Notes: generated by a model not told the origin, from the letters alone. A stretch of 64,000 nucleotides of DNA from Nitratireductor soli (GCF_001050155.1 NZ_LFVY01000012.1:1-64000), one strand, 5' to 3'; numbered from the stretch's first letter, positions 16,872 through 25,250 are shown. Numbers and translations are program-made.

Positions 16872-17162
16872 TCAGAGTTCCTTTGCCATCCGTTTTGCTT
16901 CGGCGATGTCTCGGCTCTGTGAGGATTTGTCACCACCACAAAGGATGATGATGATGGTTTTCCCATCCTGCACAAAGTACACTCGATAGCCAGGGCCGTA
17001 GGTGATCCGCATTTCGCTCACGCCTTCGCCAATTGCCTTCACGTCGCCGGGGTTTCCCATCTCCATGCGCCGAATGCGTGTTGCAATACGAATGCGAGCA
17101 CTCTGGTCGCGAAGTCCGTCGAGCCATTTGGTAAAGGTGTCACTTAGCCGGACTTCGATCAT
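16872..17162 (-). CDS. RelE/HigB-type toxin (TIGR02683-like)
   Basis: This 96-residue toxin, a probable ribosome-dependent mRNA interferase, has the family pattern FTKWLDGLRDQSARIRIATR, then RRMEMGNPGDVKAIGEGVSEM, RITYGPGYRVYFVQ and IIIILCGGDKSSQSRDIAEA. It is first in the operon. The ATG has no ribosome site, and the -10 element ends only six bases before it, so the mRNA is probably leaderless. Expression should be controlled by the partner antitoxin at the adjacent palindrome. Confidence 0.9.
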   Translation of the reverse strand: MIEVRLSDTFTKWLDGLRDQSARIRIATRIRRMEMGNPGDVKAIGEGVSEMRITYGPGYRVYFVQDGKTIIIILCGGDKSSQSRDIAEAKRMAKEL

Positions 17163-17168
17163 ATGTGA

Positions 17169-17220
17169 AATATAGTTTACAGATGGGTGTTGGTCAAGAG
17201 GATTGTGAACTGTGGTTCAC
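17169..17220 (-). promoter_or_regulatory. toxin-antitoxin promoter and operator
   Basis: On the minus strand TTGACC (17192-17197) and TATATT (17169-17174) are 17 bases apart, a near-consensus sigma-70 promoter. Immediately upstream lies the inverted repeat GTGAAC-TGTG-GTTCAC (17205-17220), a likely operator for the antitoxin. The expected transcription start coincides with the toxin ATG at 17162. Confidence 0.75.
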
Positions 17221-17469
17221 GCGTCCATTCCTCAGCCGCTAGGTAGCCATTGGAGCGCGTCCAGTCGGTCAGAATCTTCAATATGAGAGAGGACACACGG
17301 ATCGAATGTCTTCGGTGGCGCTGGACGCCGCCGCCTGCGGAGTGATCAATTGGAATGAGTCACCTACTCAATCGCAGAGAACCACTGTGCAACGCGCAAA
17401 CCGCGTTGCGAGCAAAGGTGTATAACGCCGGGTGCTAATTATCTGAAATTATGGTGAAAAACCATCAAT

Positions 17470-17543
17470 TGGAGGCCTCGCCCGGAATCGAACCGGGGTG
17501 CAAGGATTTGCAGTCCTCTGCGTAACCACTCCGCCACGAGGCC
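17470..17543 (-). tRNA. tRNA-Cys(GCA)
   Basis: On the minus strand the acceptor GGCCTCG pairs with CGAGGCC, followed by discriminator U and encoded CCA. The anticodon loop ACTGCAAAT gives anticodon GCA. D-arm GGCGGAGTGGTTACGC and T-arm GGTTCGAATCC are canonical. It lies upstream of the ltrA stop. Confidence 0.95.
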
Positions 17544-17591
17544 ATGCCGAACGGCATCGACGCCGTTCAATAGGTTGCGGCCAATTTTGCG

Positions 17592-18815
17592 TCAAGCGGA
17601 TAAGCGCCGATTGGGCAAACTTTCCTTTTCCGTCGCGTCGGCCAGTGCCCGTTCCCGCGCGGCCAGGCGGTTCCGCGCAATCACGCTCGCCACCGTCACC
17701 AGCGCGACGCCCTCCAGCGCCAGCGGGCTGAGCGGCACCAGCAGGACCAGGAGCGCGAAGGCCGGCAGCACATGGCGCGCGGCGCCCTTGAAGATGAAAC
17801 GGTCGCGCACGAACCATAGGCCGAGCATGTACAGCGCGACCGGGATGCCGACCGCGTAATCGCCGACGATCAGCGGCACTTGCGAATGATGGGTCAGGAT
17901 GTCGACCAGCGCGGCAAAGCCCGCACCGACCGCCGCGCCCGAGGCGAAGATGACGAAATGACCATAACCCCAGGTGAGGGTGCGCGACAGGGCGCCGGTC
18001 TGCAGATGCTCTTCGCGGGAAAAATACAGCCACCAGAGGCAGAAGACGATGACCAGCGCCGCCAGCGCAATGTGGATCAGGCCGCCGACCGATCCGTCGA
18101 TCGCCGCCTGGCGCAGCGCGACCGAACCGGCAAGCAGCGTTTCGCCGAGCACGATGATGTTGAGCAGGCCGTAGCGCTCCATGATGTGATGGCGATGCCA
18201 GGGGGTCTGGGCGCTGCGCTCGGCGAAGGCCGGAACGGCGAGTTCCAGGAGAACGCCGGTGCCGAACAGGATGTACAGGGTCGCGCCGGACAGCGGCTGG
18301 GCGAAAAGCAGGCCGATCCAGTAGAGCTGGACGACCAGGATGCCGAACGCATAGGTCAGCGCGGTGCGGCGGCAGCGCGCGTCATGCTGTGCGGCACGCA
18401 GCCAGAGCACCACCAGCGCGACGCGCATGATGATGTAGCCGATGATGACGGTGGTCATGACGAAGCCGCCGAACAGCAGCGATATGCCGGCCGCCATGGT
18501 CAGCGCGCCGGCCATGGTCAGCATGGTCAGGAGGCGGAACACCGTATCGTCATTGTCGTAGGCGGAGGCGAACCAGGTGAAATTCATCCACGCCCACCAG
18601 ATGGCGAAGAACGCCATGGTGAAGGTGATCACACCGTCAAGGACATGCGCTTCGCTGATGGCGTGGTGCAGGCCTGCGGCAGCCGCCGCGATGGCGATCA
18701 CCGAAACCAGGTCGAACAGCAGTTCCAAGGGGGTAGCGGCACGGTGCGGCTCATGCGCATCGCGCGGCAGCATCGGCCGGATCAGGCCGGCGAAAGGTGA
18801 ATTCGAATCCTGCAT
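17592..18815 (-). CDS. low temperature requirement A family membrane protein
   Basis: The 407-residue protein has about eleven hydrophobic segments. The start MQDSNSPFAG at 18815 follows GGGGGAA. The family signature TPLELLFDLVSVIAI lies at residues 27-41, followed by WWAWMNFTWFASAYDNDD, and WHRHHIMERYGLLNIIVLGETLLAG near residue 190 is the second conserved box. LtrA proteins were named for a cold-growth phenotype in Listeria; their biochemical role is unknown. The gene is divergent from pirin. Confidence 0.88.
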   Translation of the reverse strand: MQDSNSPFAGLIRPMLPRDAHEPHRAATPLELLFDLVSVIAIAAAAAGLHHAISEAHVLDGVITFTMAFFAIWWAWMNFTWFASAYDNDDTVFRLLTMLTMAGALTMAAGISLLFGGFVMTTVIIGYIIMRVALVVLWLRAAQHDARCRRTALTYAFGILVVQLYWIGLLFAQPLSGATLYILFGTGVLLELAVPAFAERSAQTPWHRHHIMERYGLLNIIVLGETLLAGSVALRQAAIDGSVGGLIHIALAALVIVFCLWWLYFSREEHLQTGALSRTLTWGYGHFVIFASGAAVGAGFAALVDILTHHSQVPLIVGDYAVGIPVALYMLGLWFVRDRFIFKGAARHVLPAFALLVLLVPLSPLALEGVALVTVASVIARNRLAARERALADATEKESLPNRRLSA

Positions 18816-18946
18816 CGTTCCCCCTGCGATAGAGCGCTTCTTTTCGGCCCGCGTTGATGCCACACTCGCATGGCCCTGTCATCACCGGCGGGCCGTATGC
18901 ACGCACACATTACACAGGCGCGCGTCTCGCGCCTACAGGAGGCATG

Positions 18947-19882
18947 ATGAGTTGGAATCCCGCCCTTTCGCCCGGTTGTCCCGATACGGTTGGCGTCGAT
19001 GCGATCGAAACGCTGATCATCCCGCGCGCCCGCGACATTGGCGGGTTCGAGGTGCGCCGCGCGCTGCCGGCGCCGAAGCGCCAGATGGTCGGGCCGTTCA
19101 TTTTCTTCGACCAGGCGGGGCCGGCGGAATTCCTCACCGGGCAGGGGATCGATGTGCGCCCGCATCCGCATATCGGGCTTGGAACGGTGACGTATCTCTA
19201 TCGCGGCGACTTTCATCACCGCGATAGCCTGGGCAGCGACCAGATCATTCACCCCGGCGCGCTGAACTGGATGGTCGCCGGGCGCGGCGTGACGCATTCC
19301 GAGCGCACAAGCGACGCCGCCCGCCAGGGCCCGCACAGCCTGTTCGGCATCCAGACCTGGGTCGCCTTGCCGGAGGGCGTCGAGGACATGGCGCCGATGT
19401 TCGAGCATCACGCCAAGGAGGCTCTGCCGTTGATCGAGGCGGACGGCGTGGCGCTGCGGCTGATCCTCGGCAACGCCTATGGCGAACGCGCGCCGGGCCG
19501 CGTCTTTTCGGAGATGTTTTATGCCGACGCCGTGCTCGAGCCCGACGCGCGCCTTCCCTTGCCCGACGACCACGAGGACCGCGGCATCTATGTGACCGAC
19601 GGCAGCGTCACCATTGCCGGGCAGGATTTCGAGGCCGGCCGCATGATGGTCTTTCGTCCCGGAGATGCCATCACGGTGGGGGCCGGGCCGCAGGGCGCCC
19701 GGCTGATGCTGCTGGGTGGCGCGACGCTCGGTGGGCCGCGCTACATCTGGTGGAATTTCGTCGCATCCTCGCAAGAGAGGATCGAGGCGGCCAAGGCGGA
19801 TTGGCGCAAGGCGCGCTGGGGGGCGGGCTTGTTCGACCTGCCGCCCGACGACCGGGCGGAGTTCATCCCGCTGCCGGGTTGA
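18947..19882 (+). CDS. pirin family protein
   Basis: This 311-residue bicupin has AGGAGG four bases before the second of two adjacent ATGs (18944, 18947). The metal-binding set is complete by eye: HPHIGLGTVTYLYRG supplies two His and GRGVTHSE supplies His and Glu. FIFFDQAGPAEF and RGDFHHRDSLGSDQIIHPG are family blocks, and a second cupin domain follows (VFRPGDAITVGAG). Pirins are iron-binding; some have quercetinase activity and others act as protein partners. The specific role here is unknown. Confidence 0.9.
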   Translation: MSWNPALSPGCPDTVGVDAIETLIIPRARDIGGFEVRRALPAPKRQMVGPFIFFDQAGPAEFLTGQGIDVRPHPHIGLGTVTYLYRGDFHHRDSLGSDQIIHPGALNWMVAGRGVTHSERTSDAARQGPHSLFGIQTWVALPEGVEDMAPMFEHHAKEALPLIEADGVALRLILGNAYGERAPGRVFSEMFYADAVLEPDARLPLPDDHEDRGIYVTDGSVTIAGQDFEAGRMMVFRPGDAITVGAGPQGARLMLLGGATLGGPRYIWWNFVASSQERIEAAKADWRKARWGAGLFDLPPDDRAEFIPLPG

Positions 19883-19992
19883 TCAAGTTTGCGGACCGCC
19901 TCTGTCGTCGTGGCGCTCCCGTGGAGAGCCTGGCCCATAGTGCGTCCCTCCATTCCGAAAAAACAATGCACCATCAAAAACACGGGATCGCG

Positions 19993-20042
19993 CCACCAGA
20001 TCAGTTCATCGATTCCGTGAAAATGATGAACTGATCTGGTGG
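19993..20042. repeat. perfect 18-bp inverted repeat
   Basis: CCACCAGATCAGTTCATC (19993-20010) and its exact complement (20025-20042) flank a 14-base loop. It lies between pirin and the anti-sigma gene, with no T-run on either side. The preceding bases GGGATCGCGCCACCAGA resemble one end of the repeats that flank tolC (25092-25108), suggesting a shared mobile or REP-like family. Confidence 0.7.
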
Positions 20043-20148
20043 TGAGATGGCATCCATCGTCAGGGAAAATTGCTCCGCCCGGACCGTCTGCCGGTTCGCC
20101 AAAGCATCCACTCTGGCTGTCGGGTAATGGCGTTGGTCGCATCGCGCC

Positions 20149-20922
20149 TCAGCCAAGCTGCTCATAGGCCTGGGTGGCGATCGCCTGCAATTCGTCGCGC
20201 GGCAATTCACCCACCAGCGCGCAACTGATCCCCTCATCGCGCCAGAACAGCGCGGCAACCGGGCCGGTGTTGGCGAAACGGAACGAGGATTCGCCGCTTT
20301 CGAGCGTTGGCTTGATGTACAGCGTCACCCGCCGACCCTGGTGGTCCTCATACATGAACTGGGCCGCCGGGCCACGCCCGTCCGGCAAAAGCCGGCCGCC
20401 GACCAACGAGAAGCCCGCGGGCTTGAGGTCTGGAATGGCGATCGTCCGATCGAGCCGTTTCGACAGCCAGCGGGCGAGATGGCCATCCTGCGCGCCGGCG
20501 ACTTCGACCGGGTGTACCACCTCGCCGACGTAGAGATTGTGGGCGGCAACCGCCTTGTCCAGGAGCGTCGCGGTGGAGGCCTGCCCGGCCTCGGTGAAAT
20601 CGCGCCCATACCAGCCGGCCGCCGCCCCCACCGCGACCAGGACAAGACCGGCCGCCGCCAGCTTGCGCCAGTCGGTCGGCCTGCCATGACCTTGCCGGGC
20701 AATCCGGTGCGGCGACAGGGCGGGCGGCACGGATTCGCCGCCGATGGGGCCGTAAAGCGCGCGCAGCGCATGGCCGTCGCGTTCCCAGCCGGCAACCAGT
20801 GCTGCGTCTTCCTGGTGGCTTGCCAGGTGCCGTTCGACGGCAGCGTGCGCCTCGGCGCTCAACTGGCCATCGATATACGCGTGCAGGGTGTCGCGCGGGA
20901 TGCCTGGCTCGGTCTTCGTCAT
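20149..20922 (-). CDS. anti-sigma factor, ECF type
   Basis: The 257-residue membrane protein has an N-terminal zinc-finger-like anti-sigma region (IPRDTLHAYIDGQLSAEAHA, with AVERHLASH) that lacks the Cys pair of ZAS domains. A single membrane span follows at about residues 87-104 (LAAAGLVLVAVGAAAGWYG). The outer domain ends near ISCALVGELPRDELQAIA. This is the COG5662 type. It overlaps the sigma gene by four bases (ATGA), so the two are translationally coupled. It would hold the sigma factor at the membrane. Confidence 0.87.
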   Translation of the reverse strand: MTKTEPGIPRDTLHAYIDGQLSAEAHAAVERHLASHQEDAALVAGWERDGHALRALYGPIGGESVPPALSPHRIARQGHGRPTDWRKLAAAGLVLVAVGAAAGWYGRDFTEAGQASTATLLDKAVAAHNLYVGEVVHPVEVAGAQDGHLARWLSKRLDRTIAIPDLKPAGFSLVGGRLLPDGRGPAAQFMYEDHQGRRVTLYIKPTLESGESSFRFANTGPVAALFWRDEGISCALVGELPRDELQAIATQAYEQLG

Positions 20923-21422
20923 TTCACAGTCCTCAGGCGCGGTGGCGCCTCCAGCAGGGCGCGCAATGCCTCGCGCGCTCTGGCGATGCGCGACATCAAT
21001 GTGCCGAGCGGGATTTCGAGCACGCTTGCCGCCTCCGCGTAGCTCAGGCCCTCGAGCGCGACCAGCAACAGCGCCTCGCGCTGCTCGGCGGTCAGTTGCT
21101 CCAGCGCGCGCGCCGTGTCCGCCAGGGCGAGCCGCCCTGGCTGGTCGGCCGGTGAGGGCGGCTCGCTTGCCATTGTGTCGATGGGAAACGACATGGGCGC
21201 GCGGCGGTCACGGCGCAAATCGTTGCGATAGACATTCAGCAGGATGCGGAACAGCCAGGCCCTGAGCGGTCCCGTCGGCCGCCACAGGCTGCGCTTGCGG
21301 ATCGCCCGCTCCAGGCAATCCTGGACGAGATCGTCGGCGCGGTCGGCGTCACGGGTCAAGGCCCGCGCATAGCGCCTGAGCGCTGGCACGCAGGCTTCGA
21401 CCTCGTCCAGGAAATCAGGCAT
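20919..21422 (-). CDS. ECF RNA polymerase sigma factor
   Basis: This is a 167-residue sigma-70 family protein of the ECF group. Region 2 includes LRRYARALTRDADRADDLVQ and DCLERAIRKRSLW, followed by LRAWLFRILLNVYRND. Region 4 includes LTAEQREALLLVALEGLSYAEA and the recognition helix IPLGTLMSRIARAREALR. The start at 21422 (MPDFLDEV) is chosen because the open frame further upstream invades the secreted-protein gene and does not fit the family. It lies in one operon with the anti-sigma gene and the secreted protein. Confidence 0.93.
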   Translation of the reverse strand: MPDFLDEVEACVPALRRYARALTRDADRADDLVQDCLERAIRKRSLWRPTGPLRAWLFRILLNVYRNDLRRDRRAPMSFPIDTMASEPPSPADQPGRLALADTARALEQLTAEQREALLLVALEGLSYAEAASVLEIPLGTLMSRIARAREALRALLEAPPRLRTVK

Positions 21423-21430
21423 CGGCCTTG

Positions 21431-21823
21431 TCAGTTCATCGCTGTGTGCCAGGCTCCGCCAACGCCGTCGCCAGTCATGTCGCCAGGCTTCTGGTCGTTC
21501 TTCCACAGATACAGCGGCATGCCGTCATGCGCCCACTGCTTGCTGCCGTCCAGGCGCTCGACGAGTGTGAACTCCCCCTCGGCAGCGGCATCGGCGGCGG
21601 CCATCAGGGGCGGCCAGTTCATGGCGCACTGATCATAGCAGTTCGACTTGCCGGCTTCGTCCTTGTCGAACGTGTAGAGCGTCATGCCATCGGCATCGGT
21701 CAGGACTTCGCCCTTATCCGAGGCCATCGTCTTGATCGCCCCGCCCGCGTAATCATCGGCGAGCGCGAAAGTGGAGGTGAATGCGAGCGCCGCGGCTGCG
21801 GCCAGAAGAGAGCGCGTAAGCAT
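21431..21823 (-). CDS. secreted COG4315-type repeat protein
   Basis: This 130-residue protein carries a signal peptide (SLLAAAAALAFTSTFALA). The mature part has the Lipoprotein_15 pattern: DADGMTLYTFDKDEAGKSNC followed by YDQCAMNWPP, then a second diverged copy KQWAHDGMPLYLWKNDQKPG and DMTGDGVGGAWHT. The two Cys may form a disulfide. The role is unknown. It is the first gene of the sigma/anti-sigma operon, eight bases upstream of the sigma start, so it is a probable member of the sigma regulon. Confidence 0.85.
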   Translation of the reverse strand: MLTRSLLAAAAALAFTSTFALADDYAGGAIKTMASDKGEVLTDADGMTLYTFDKDEAGKSNCYDQCAMNWPPLMAAADAAAEGEFTLVERLDGSKQWAHDGMPLYLWKNDQKPGDMTGDGVGGAWHTAMN

Positions 21824-21871
21824 CGATTGGATCCTTCTTGGCAATTTGGAGCCGGGGAGCGGCTTCCGAAC

Positions 21872-21900
21872 TAAGAACAGCATCGGAGCGGATTTATTCC
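21872..21900 (-). promoter_or_regulatory. candidate ECF promoter of the sigma operon
   Basis: On the minus strand GGAATAAA (21893-21900) is followed by CTGTTCTTA (21872-21880). Scored as GGAAT-N17-GTT, this resembles the GGAAC-N16/17-GTT type used by alphaproteobacterial ECF factors. It lies about 50 bases upstream of the secreted-protein start, which fits autoregulation. No transcription data support it. Confidence 0.45.
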
Positions 21901-21922
21901 GCCGCCTCTACTTATAATGCAA

Positions 21923-22330
21923 TCAAGACCTTATGGCGTCATCAAAGACAGTCTGCCCGATCGTCGTGTCGAAACGGACGGTGTTTGCGTAGATCGGCGT
22001 GCCGAGATCCATGTCATGGGGAGAGCGTGAGACATCGCCCACCGCGCGATCGATGCGCGACTCACCCGTGACGACGCTGGCCGGCATGATGCGGAATGTG
22101 ACTTTCGGCCATTCCCGCATGGGCGCAACACGCTCGATCCTGCCCGAAAACTGTGGAAACCGTCCGGCGAAACCGCCACCGCCAACCTGCGCCAACCTGT
22201 TCAACGGGGAAGGAAATCTGCGACGATGGAGCGATTTCGTAGTGTCCGGCGATCTGGTCGAGCGAGGCGGTGGCAGCGTGCAGCGCCGTGCGCAGGATGC
22301 GGTGGCGCCGATGGGACGTTTGCGCGGCAT
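21923..22330 (-). pseudogene. yceI-family pseudogene (frameshift by 10-bp tandem duplication)
   Basis: Minus-strand frames give ASLDQIAGHYEIAPSSQISF-PVEQVG, then in a second frame GGGFAGRFPQFSGRIE, WPKVTFRIMPASVVTGESRI and SPHDMDLGTPIYANTVRFD. Together these match the start, core and end of YceI (polyisoprenoid-binding, periplasmic) proteins. The switch of frame occurs at a 10-bp tandem duplication, CGCCAACCTG at 22180-22189 and 22190-22199. The middle between RIDRAVGD and SRSPHDM is also shortened. The frame of the signal region from ATG 22330 is disturbed too. It is read toward the ECF operon and was probably once part of its regulon. Confidence 0.75.
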
Positions 22331-22619
22331 TCGCGCCGAACCTCGGGCAGGATCCTCCTGACGGGTGAACACCGCCTCCACACCCTCAGTCCGCAGGGCA
22401 TCGCGAAAGGAGTGGAAACGGGGACCCGCCCGGAGCCGAGCCGACGAATTGCCTGTCCGTATCGCATGGTCCCGGCAGGCTGCAGCCGTTGTCGGCAGCG
22501 GCAATCTAGAGATTGACAGGGCCAATCGCAGTCGTTAGCAAACCGTTTAAATCGTTGTTTTCGCAACGCGCACCGGGGCCTGCAGGCCGAGACCGGAACT
22601 TGCATCGGGAACCGACCTT

Positions 22620-23294
22620 ATGAACGCCGATTTTTCCCTGCAGCGCGCCAAGATGGTGGAAGGTCAGCTGCGCACCACGGACGTGACCAGCGTGCCGCTG
22701 CTCGACGCCATGGGCGACATTCCGCGCGAGGCCTTCGTGCCGGGACGCAGGAAGAGCCTTTCCTACATCGACGAGGATCTGGAAATAGCCAGCGCCACAA
22801 GCGAGGGAGCGGCGCGCTATCTGATGGAGCCGTCGCCTTTCGCCAAACTCATCCAGCTAGCCGATGTGCAGTCGAGCGACGTGGTGCTCGATGTCGGTTC
22901 GGGAACCGGTTATTCGGCCGCCGTTCTGTCGCGGCTGGCCAGCTTCGTCGTGGCGCTGGAATGCGATGAGACGCTTGCCGGGTCGGCCGCCGAGACGCTG
23001 AGCGAACTCGGCTGCGTCAATGTCGCGGTCGTTGGCGGCGCGCTCGAGAATGGCTACGCGGACGATGCGCCTTACGACGTGATCTTCGTTGGCGGAGCGG
23101 TCGATGCGGTACCGGAGAAATTGCTCGGCCAGTTGCGTGATGGCGGGCGGCTCGTCGCTGTGATCGGCGAGGGCAATGCGGCGCGCGCGCATCTGTTCAT
23201 CAAGGATGACGGGATTGTTTCGAGCCGTGCCACCTTCAATCTTGCCGTGAAGCCGTTGCCGGGTTTCCAGAAGGCGCCCGCGTTCGTTTTTTGA
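22620..23294 (+). CDS. protein-L-isoaspartate O-methyltransferase family protein
   Basis: The 224-residue protein has the Pcm layout. An N-terminal helix region (MVEGQLRTTDVTSVPLLDAM) precedes REAFVPGRR, and the SAM-binding motif is VVLDVGSGTGYSAAVLSRLA, followed by VVALECDETLA and YDVIFVGGAVD. The repair-type active-site block is weak (IGEGN). In rhizobia this gene precedes tolC. A second Pcm-like gene occurs at 54727, so this copy may have diverged in substrate. A repeat and tolC follow. Confidence 0.88.
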   Translation: MNADFSLQRAKMVEGQLRTTDVTSVPLLDAMGDIPREAFVPGRRKSLSYIDEDLEIASATSEGAARYLMEPSPFAKLIQLADVQSSDVVLDVGSGTGYSAAVLSRLASFVVALECDETLAGSAAETLSELGCVNVAVVGGALENGYADDAPYDVIFVGGAVDAVPEKLLGQLRDGGRLVAVIGEGNAARAHLFIKDDGIVSSRATFNLAVKPLPGFQKAPAFVF

Positions 23295-23410
23295 GGATGG
23301 ACTTGTTGCCATCCTGCAACGGAATTGATCGCCGGTTTGTTGTAGTGTCCCGGCAGAGTCGTGCTTGATTTGTACATGAGACGGGAAATGGCGCGGGGGC
23401 GTTGTCTCCC

Positions 23411-23528
23411 GGTGGTTGCGATCCCAGCAGATGATATCCATCTGTTGGGGAAAATCGCCCCACCAGATCGATGGCTTGCGGGCTGACTTGTCGAAACGGA
23501 TGGAGGCCATCTGTTTCGGTCAGACCAC
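23411..23528 (+). repeat. tolC-flanking repeat, copy 1
   Basis: This ~118-bp element recurs in inverted orientation at 24989-25105, about nine-tenths identical by eye. It contains internal palindromes (CAGATGATATCCATCTG and AAACGGATGGAGGCCAT...) and the block GGGGAAAATCGCCCCACCAG. It ends 97 bases before the tolC start. It is probably a small non-coding mobile or REP-like element. Confidence 0.8.
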
Positions 23529-23624
23529 GAGGGGCGCGGAAGCCGGCCTGAGGGCCGGAATTGATAAGACAGGGCGGCGTGTCTGTTGGCATGGCCGTCA
23601 GAAACAGTCCGAGGTTGCCAGATC

Positions 23625-24989
23625 GTGTCATTTTATCGCCGTTTCATTGTTCCTTTGGTCGCCACCACAGCGCTGATTGCCGCGCCGGCCACCGTTTCGG
23701 CCGAAACCATCCTTGGCGCACTCGCCAAGGCTTACCAGAACAACTCGACATTGAACGCCGAGCGTGCCGGTGTGCGCGTCACGGACGAGAATGTGGCGAT
23801 CGCCAAATCGGGGATGAGGCCGCGCGTCGAGGGAACCGTCACCGCCGGCCTGGCCACCAACGATGGCACGGACATCAGGACGGGCGAGTTCGGCATTGCG
23901 CTCACCCAGCCCATTTTCGACGGTTTCCAGACCCGCAACAATGTTCAGTCGGCCGAAGCCGGTGTTCGCGCCGCCAACGAAGCGTTGCGCAACCAGGAAC
24001 TCGACATCCTGTTCAATGCGGCGAGCGCCTATATGGACGTCATCCGCGACCGGCAGATCGCCGCGCTGCGCGAGCAGAACCTCGAATTCCTGGCCGAACA
24101 GGTGCGTTCGTCGCGCTCGCGCTTCGACGTCGGCGAGGGCACGCGCACCGATGTTGCCCAGGCCGAGGCACGCCGCCAGGCGGCGCTGGCCCAGCTCAGC
24201 GCGGCGCGCGCTGCCGTTGCATCGCGCTCGGCCGTCTATCAGCAGCTGATCGGCGATGCGCCGAAAAACCTCAAGGCGGCCAGCCCGCTGGGCAAGTTGC
24301 TGCCGAAGAACATGGACAGCGCTCTGGCGCTCGGCCTCGCCGAACACCCCGTCATCAAGGCGCGCCAGCATCAGATCGACGCCGCCTCGTTCAAGGTGAA
24401 ATCCTCCGAGGGTTCCTTCCTGCCCCAGCTTTCCGGCTCCGCCGGCCTGTCGCACAGTTATCGCGATTCGAGCCCCGGGACGCTTTCCGACGGTTCGGCA
24501 AACTCGGCAAATGTCGGCCTCCGGCTGACGGTGCCGATCTATCAGGGCGGCCTGGCCTCGGCGCAGGTGCGGCAGAACAAGGAATCGCTCGGTCAGGCGC
24601 GCATCAATCTCGATGTCAGCCGCGATCAGGTGCGCGCGGCGGTCGTGTCGGCCTGGACCCAGTACCAGGCGGCGCGCGAATCGCTCGCCGCCAACCGCGA
24701 GCTCGTGCAGGCGGCCCAGTTGGCGCTGAACGGTGTCATCGAGGAGCGCAATGTCGGCCAGCGCACCACGCTCGAAGTGCTGAATTCGCAGGCCGACGTG
24801 ATCGACGCCAAGATCAATCAGGTGACTGCTGAGCGCGACATCGTCGTGGCGAGCTACGCCATCCTTTCGGCAACCGGCCGCCTTTCGGCCAGCCGGCTTG
24901 GCCTTCAGGTCAGCGAATACCGGCCTCAGGAACATTACGAGGCCGTCAAGGACAAATGGTACGGATTGCGCACGCCGGACGGTCGCTAG
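23625..24989 (+). CDS. tolC: TolC-family outer membrane efflux/type I secretion protein
   Basis: This 454-residue protein starts at GTG 23625, which directly opens the signal peptide (SFYRRFIVPLVATTALIAAP, cleavage near SA-ET). The two internal repeats of the outer-membrane-efflux fold are visible: residues 20-220 (ILGALAKAYQNNSTLNAERA, TDVAQAEARRQAALAQLSA) and 225-440 (QHQIDAASFKVKSSEGSFLP, TLEVLNSQADVIDAKINQV). These form the beta-barrel and coiled-coil tunnel. Partner pump genes are not adjacent. Inverted repeats flank the gene tightly, the downstream one starting at the stop codon. Confidence 0.92.
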   Translation: MSFYRRFIVPLVATTALIAAPATVSAETILGALAKAYQNNSTLNAERAGVRVTDENVAIAKSGMRPRVEGTVTAGLATNDGTDIRTGEFGIALTQPIFDGFQTRNNVQSAEAGVRAANEALRNQELDILFNAASAYMDVIRDRQIAALREQNLEFLAEQVRSSRSRFDVGEGTRTDVAQAEARRQAALAQLSAARAAVASRSAVYQQLIGDAPKNLKAASPLGKLLPKNMDSALALGLAEHPVIKARQHQIDAASFKVKSSEGSFLPQLSGSAGLSHSYRDSSPGTLSDGSANSANVGLRLTVPIYQGGLASAQVRQNKESLGQARINLDVSRDQVRAAVVSAWTQYQAARESLAANRELVQAAQLALNGVIEERNVGQRTTLEVLNSQADVIDAKINQVTAERDIVVASYAILSATGRLSASRLGLQVSEYRPQEHYEAVKDKWYGLRTPDGR

Positions 24990-25105
24990 TGGTCTGACCG
25001 AAACGGATGGTACCCATCCGTTTCGACAAGTCAGCCCACAAGCTGTTGATCTGGTGGGGCGATTTTCCCCAACAGATGGCTACCATCTGTTGGGATCGCA
25101 CCACC
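24989..25105 (-). repeat. tolC-flanking repeat, copy 2 (inverted)
   Basis: This is the inverted counterpart of 23411-23528. It begins with the last base of the tolC stop codon (GTGGTCTGACCGAAACGG) and ends with GGGATCGCACCACC. Within it, ACGGATGG-TACCCATCCGT and CAACAGATGGCTACCATCTGTTG are palindromes. The two copies enclose tolC as 1.5-kb-spaced inverted arms. Confidence 0.8.
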
Positions 25106-25216
25106 AGAGTATTTATGCGGAAAAACAATGAGATAGACCGGGCCTTCGTCAGGACGCTCTATCGGCTTGAGCCGCCACGTCGTGCCTTGGTTCACTGCCA
25201 CAATATCGGATCGTGA

Positions 25217-25250
25217 TGCCGGGCGCTGTCATGCAGCGCCCGGCATTCTT
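25217..25250 (+). terminator. Rho-independent terminator
   Basis: TGCCGGGCGCTG (25217-25228) and CAGCGCCCGGCA (25234-25245) form a perfect 12-bp stem with a 5-base loop, followed by TTCTT. It probably ends the tolC transcript and separates it from popZ. Confidence 0.75.

Noticed and set aside
23628-24935. Long 435-codon minus-strand frame opposite tolC
   Set aside because: Shadow frame of a GC-rich gene: composition is Arg/Gly/His-rich with no domain, while tolC on the plus strand is unmistakable.
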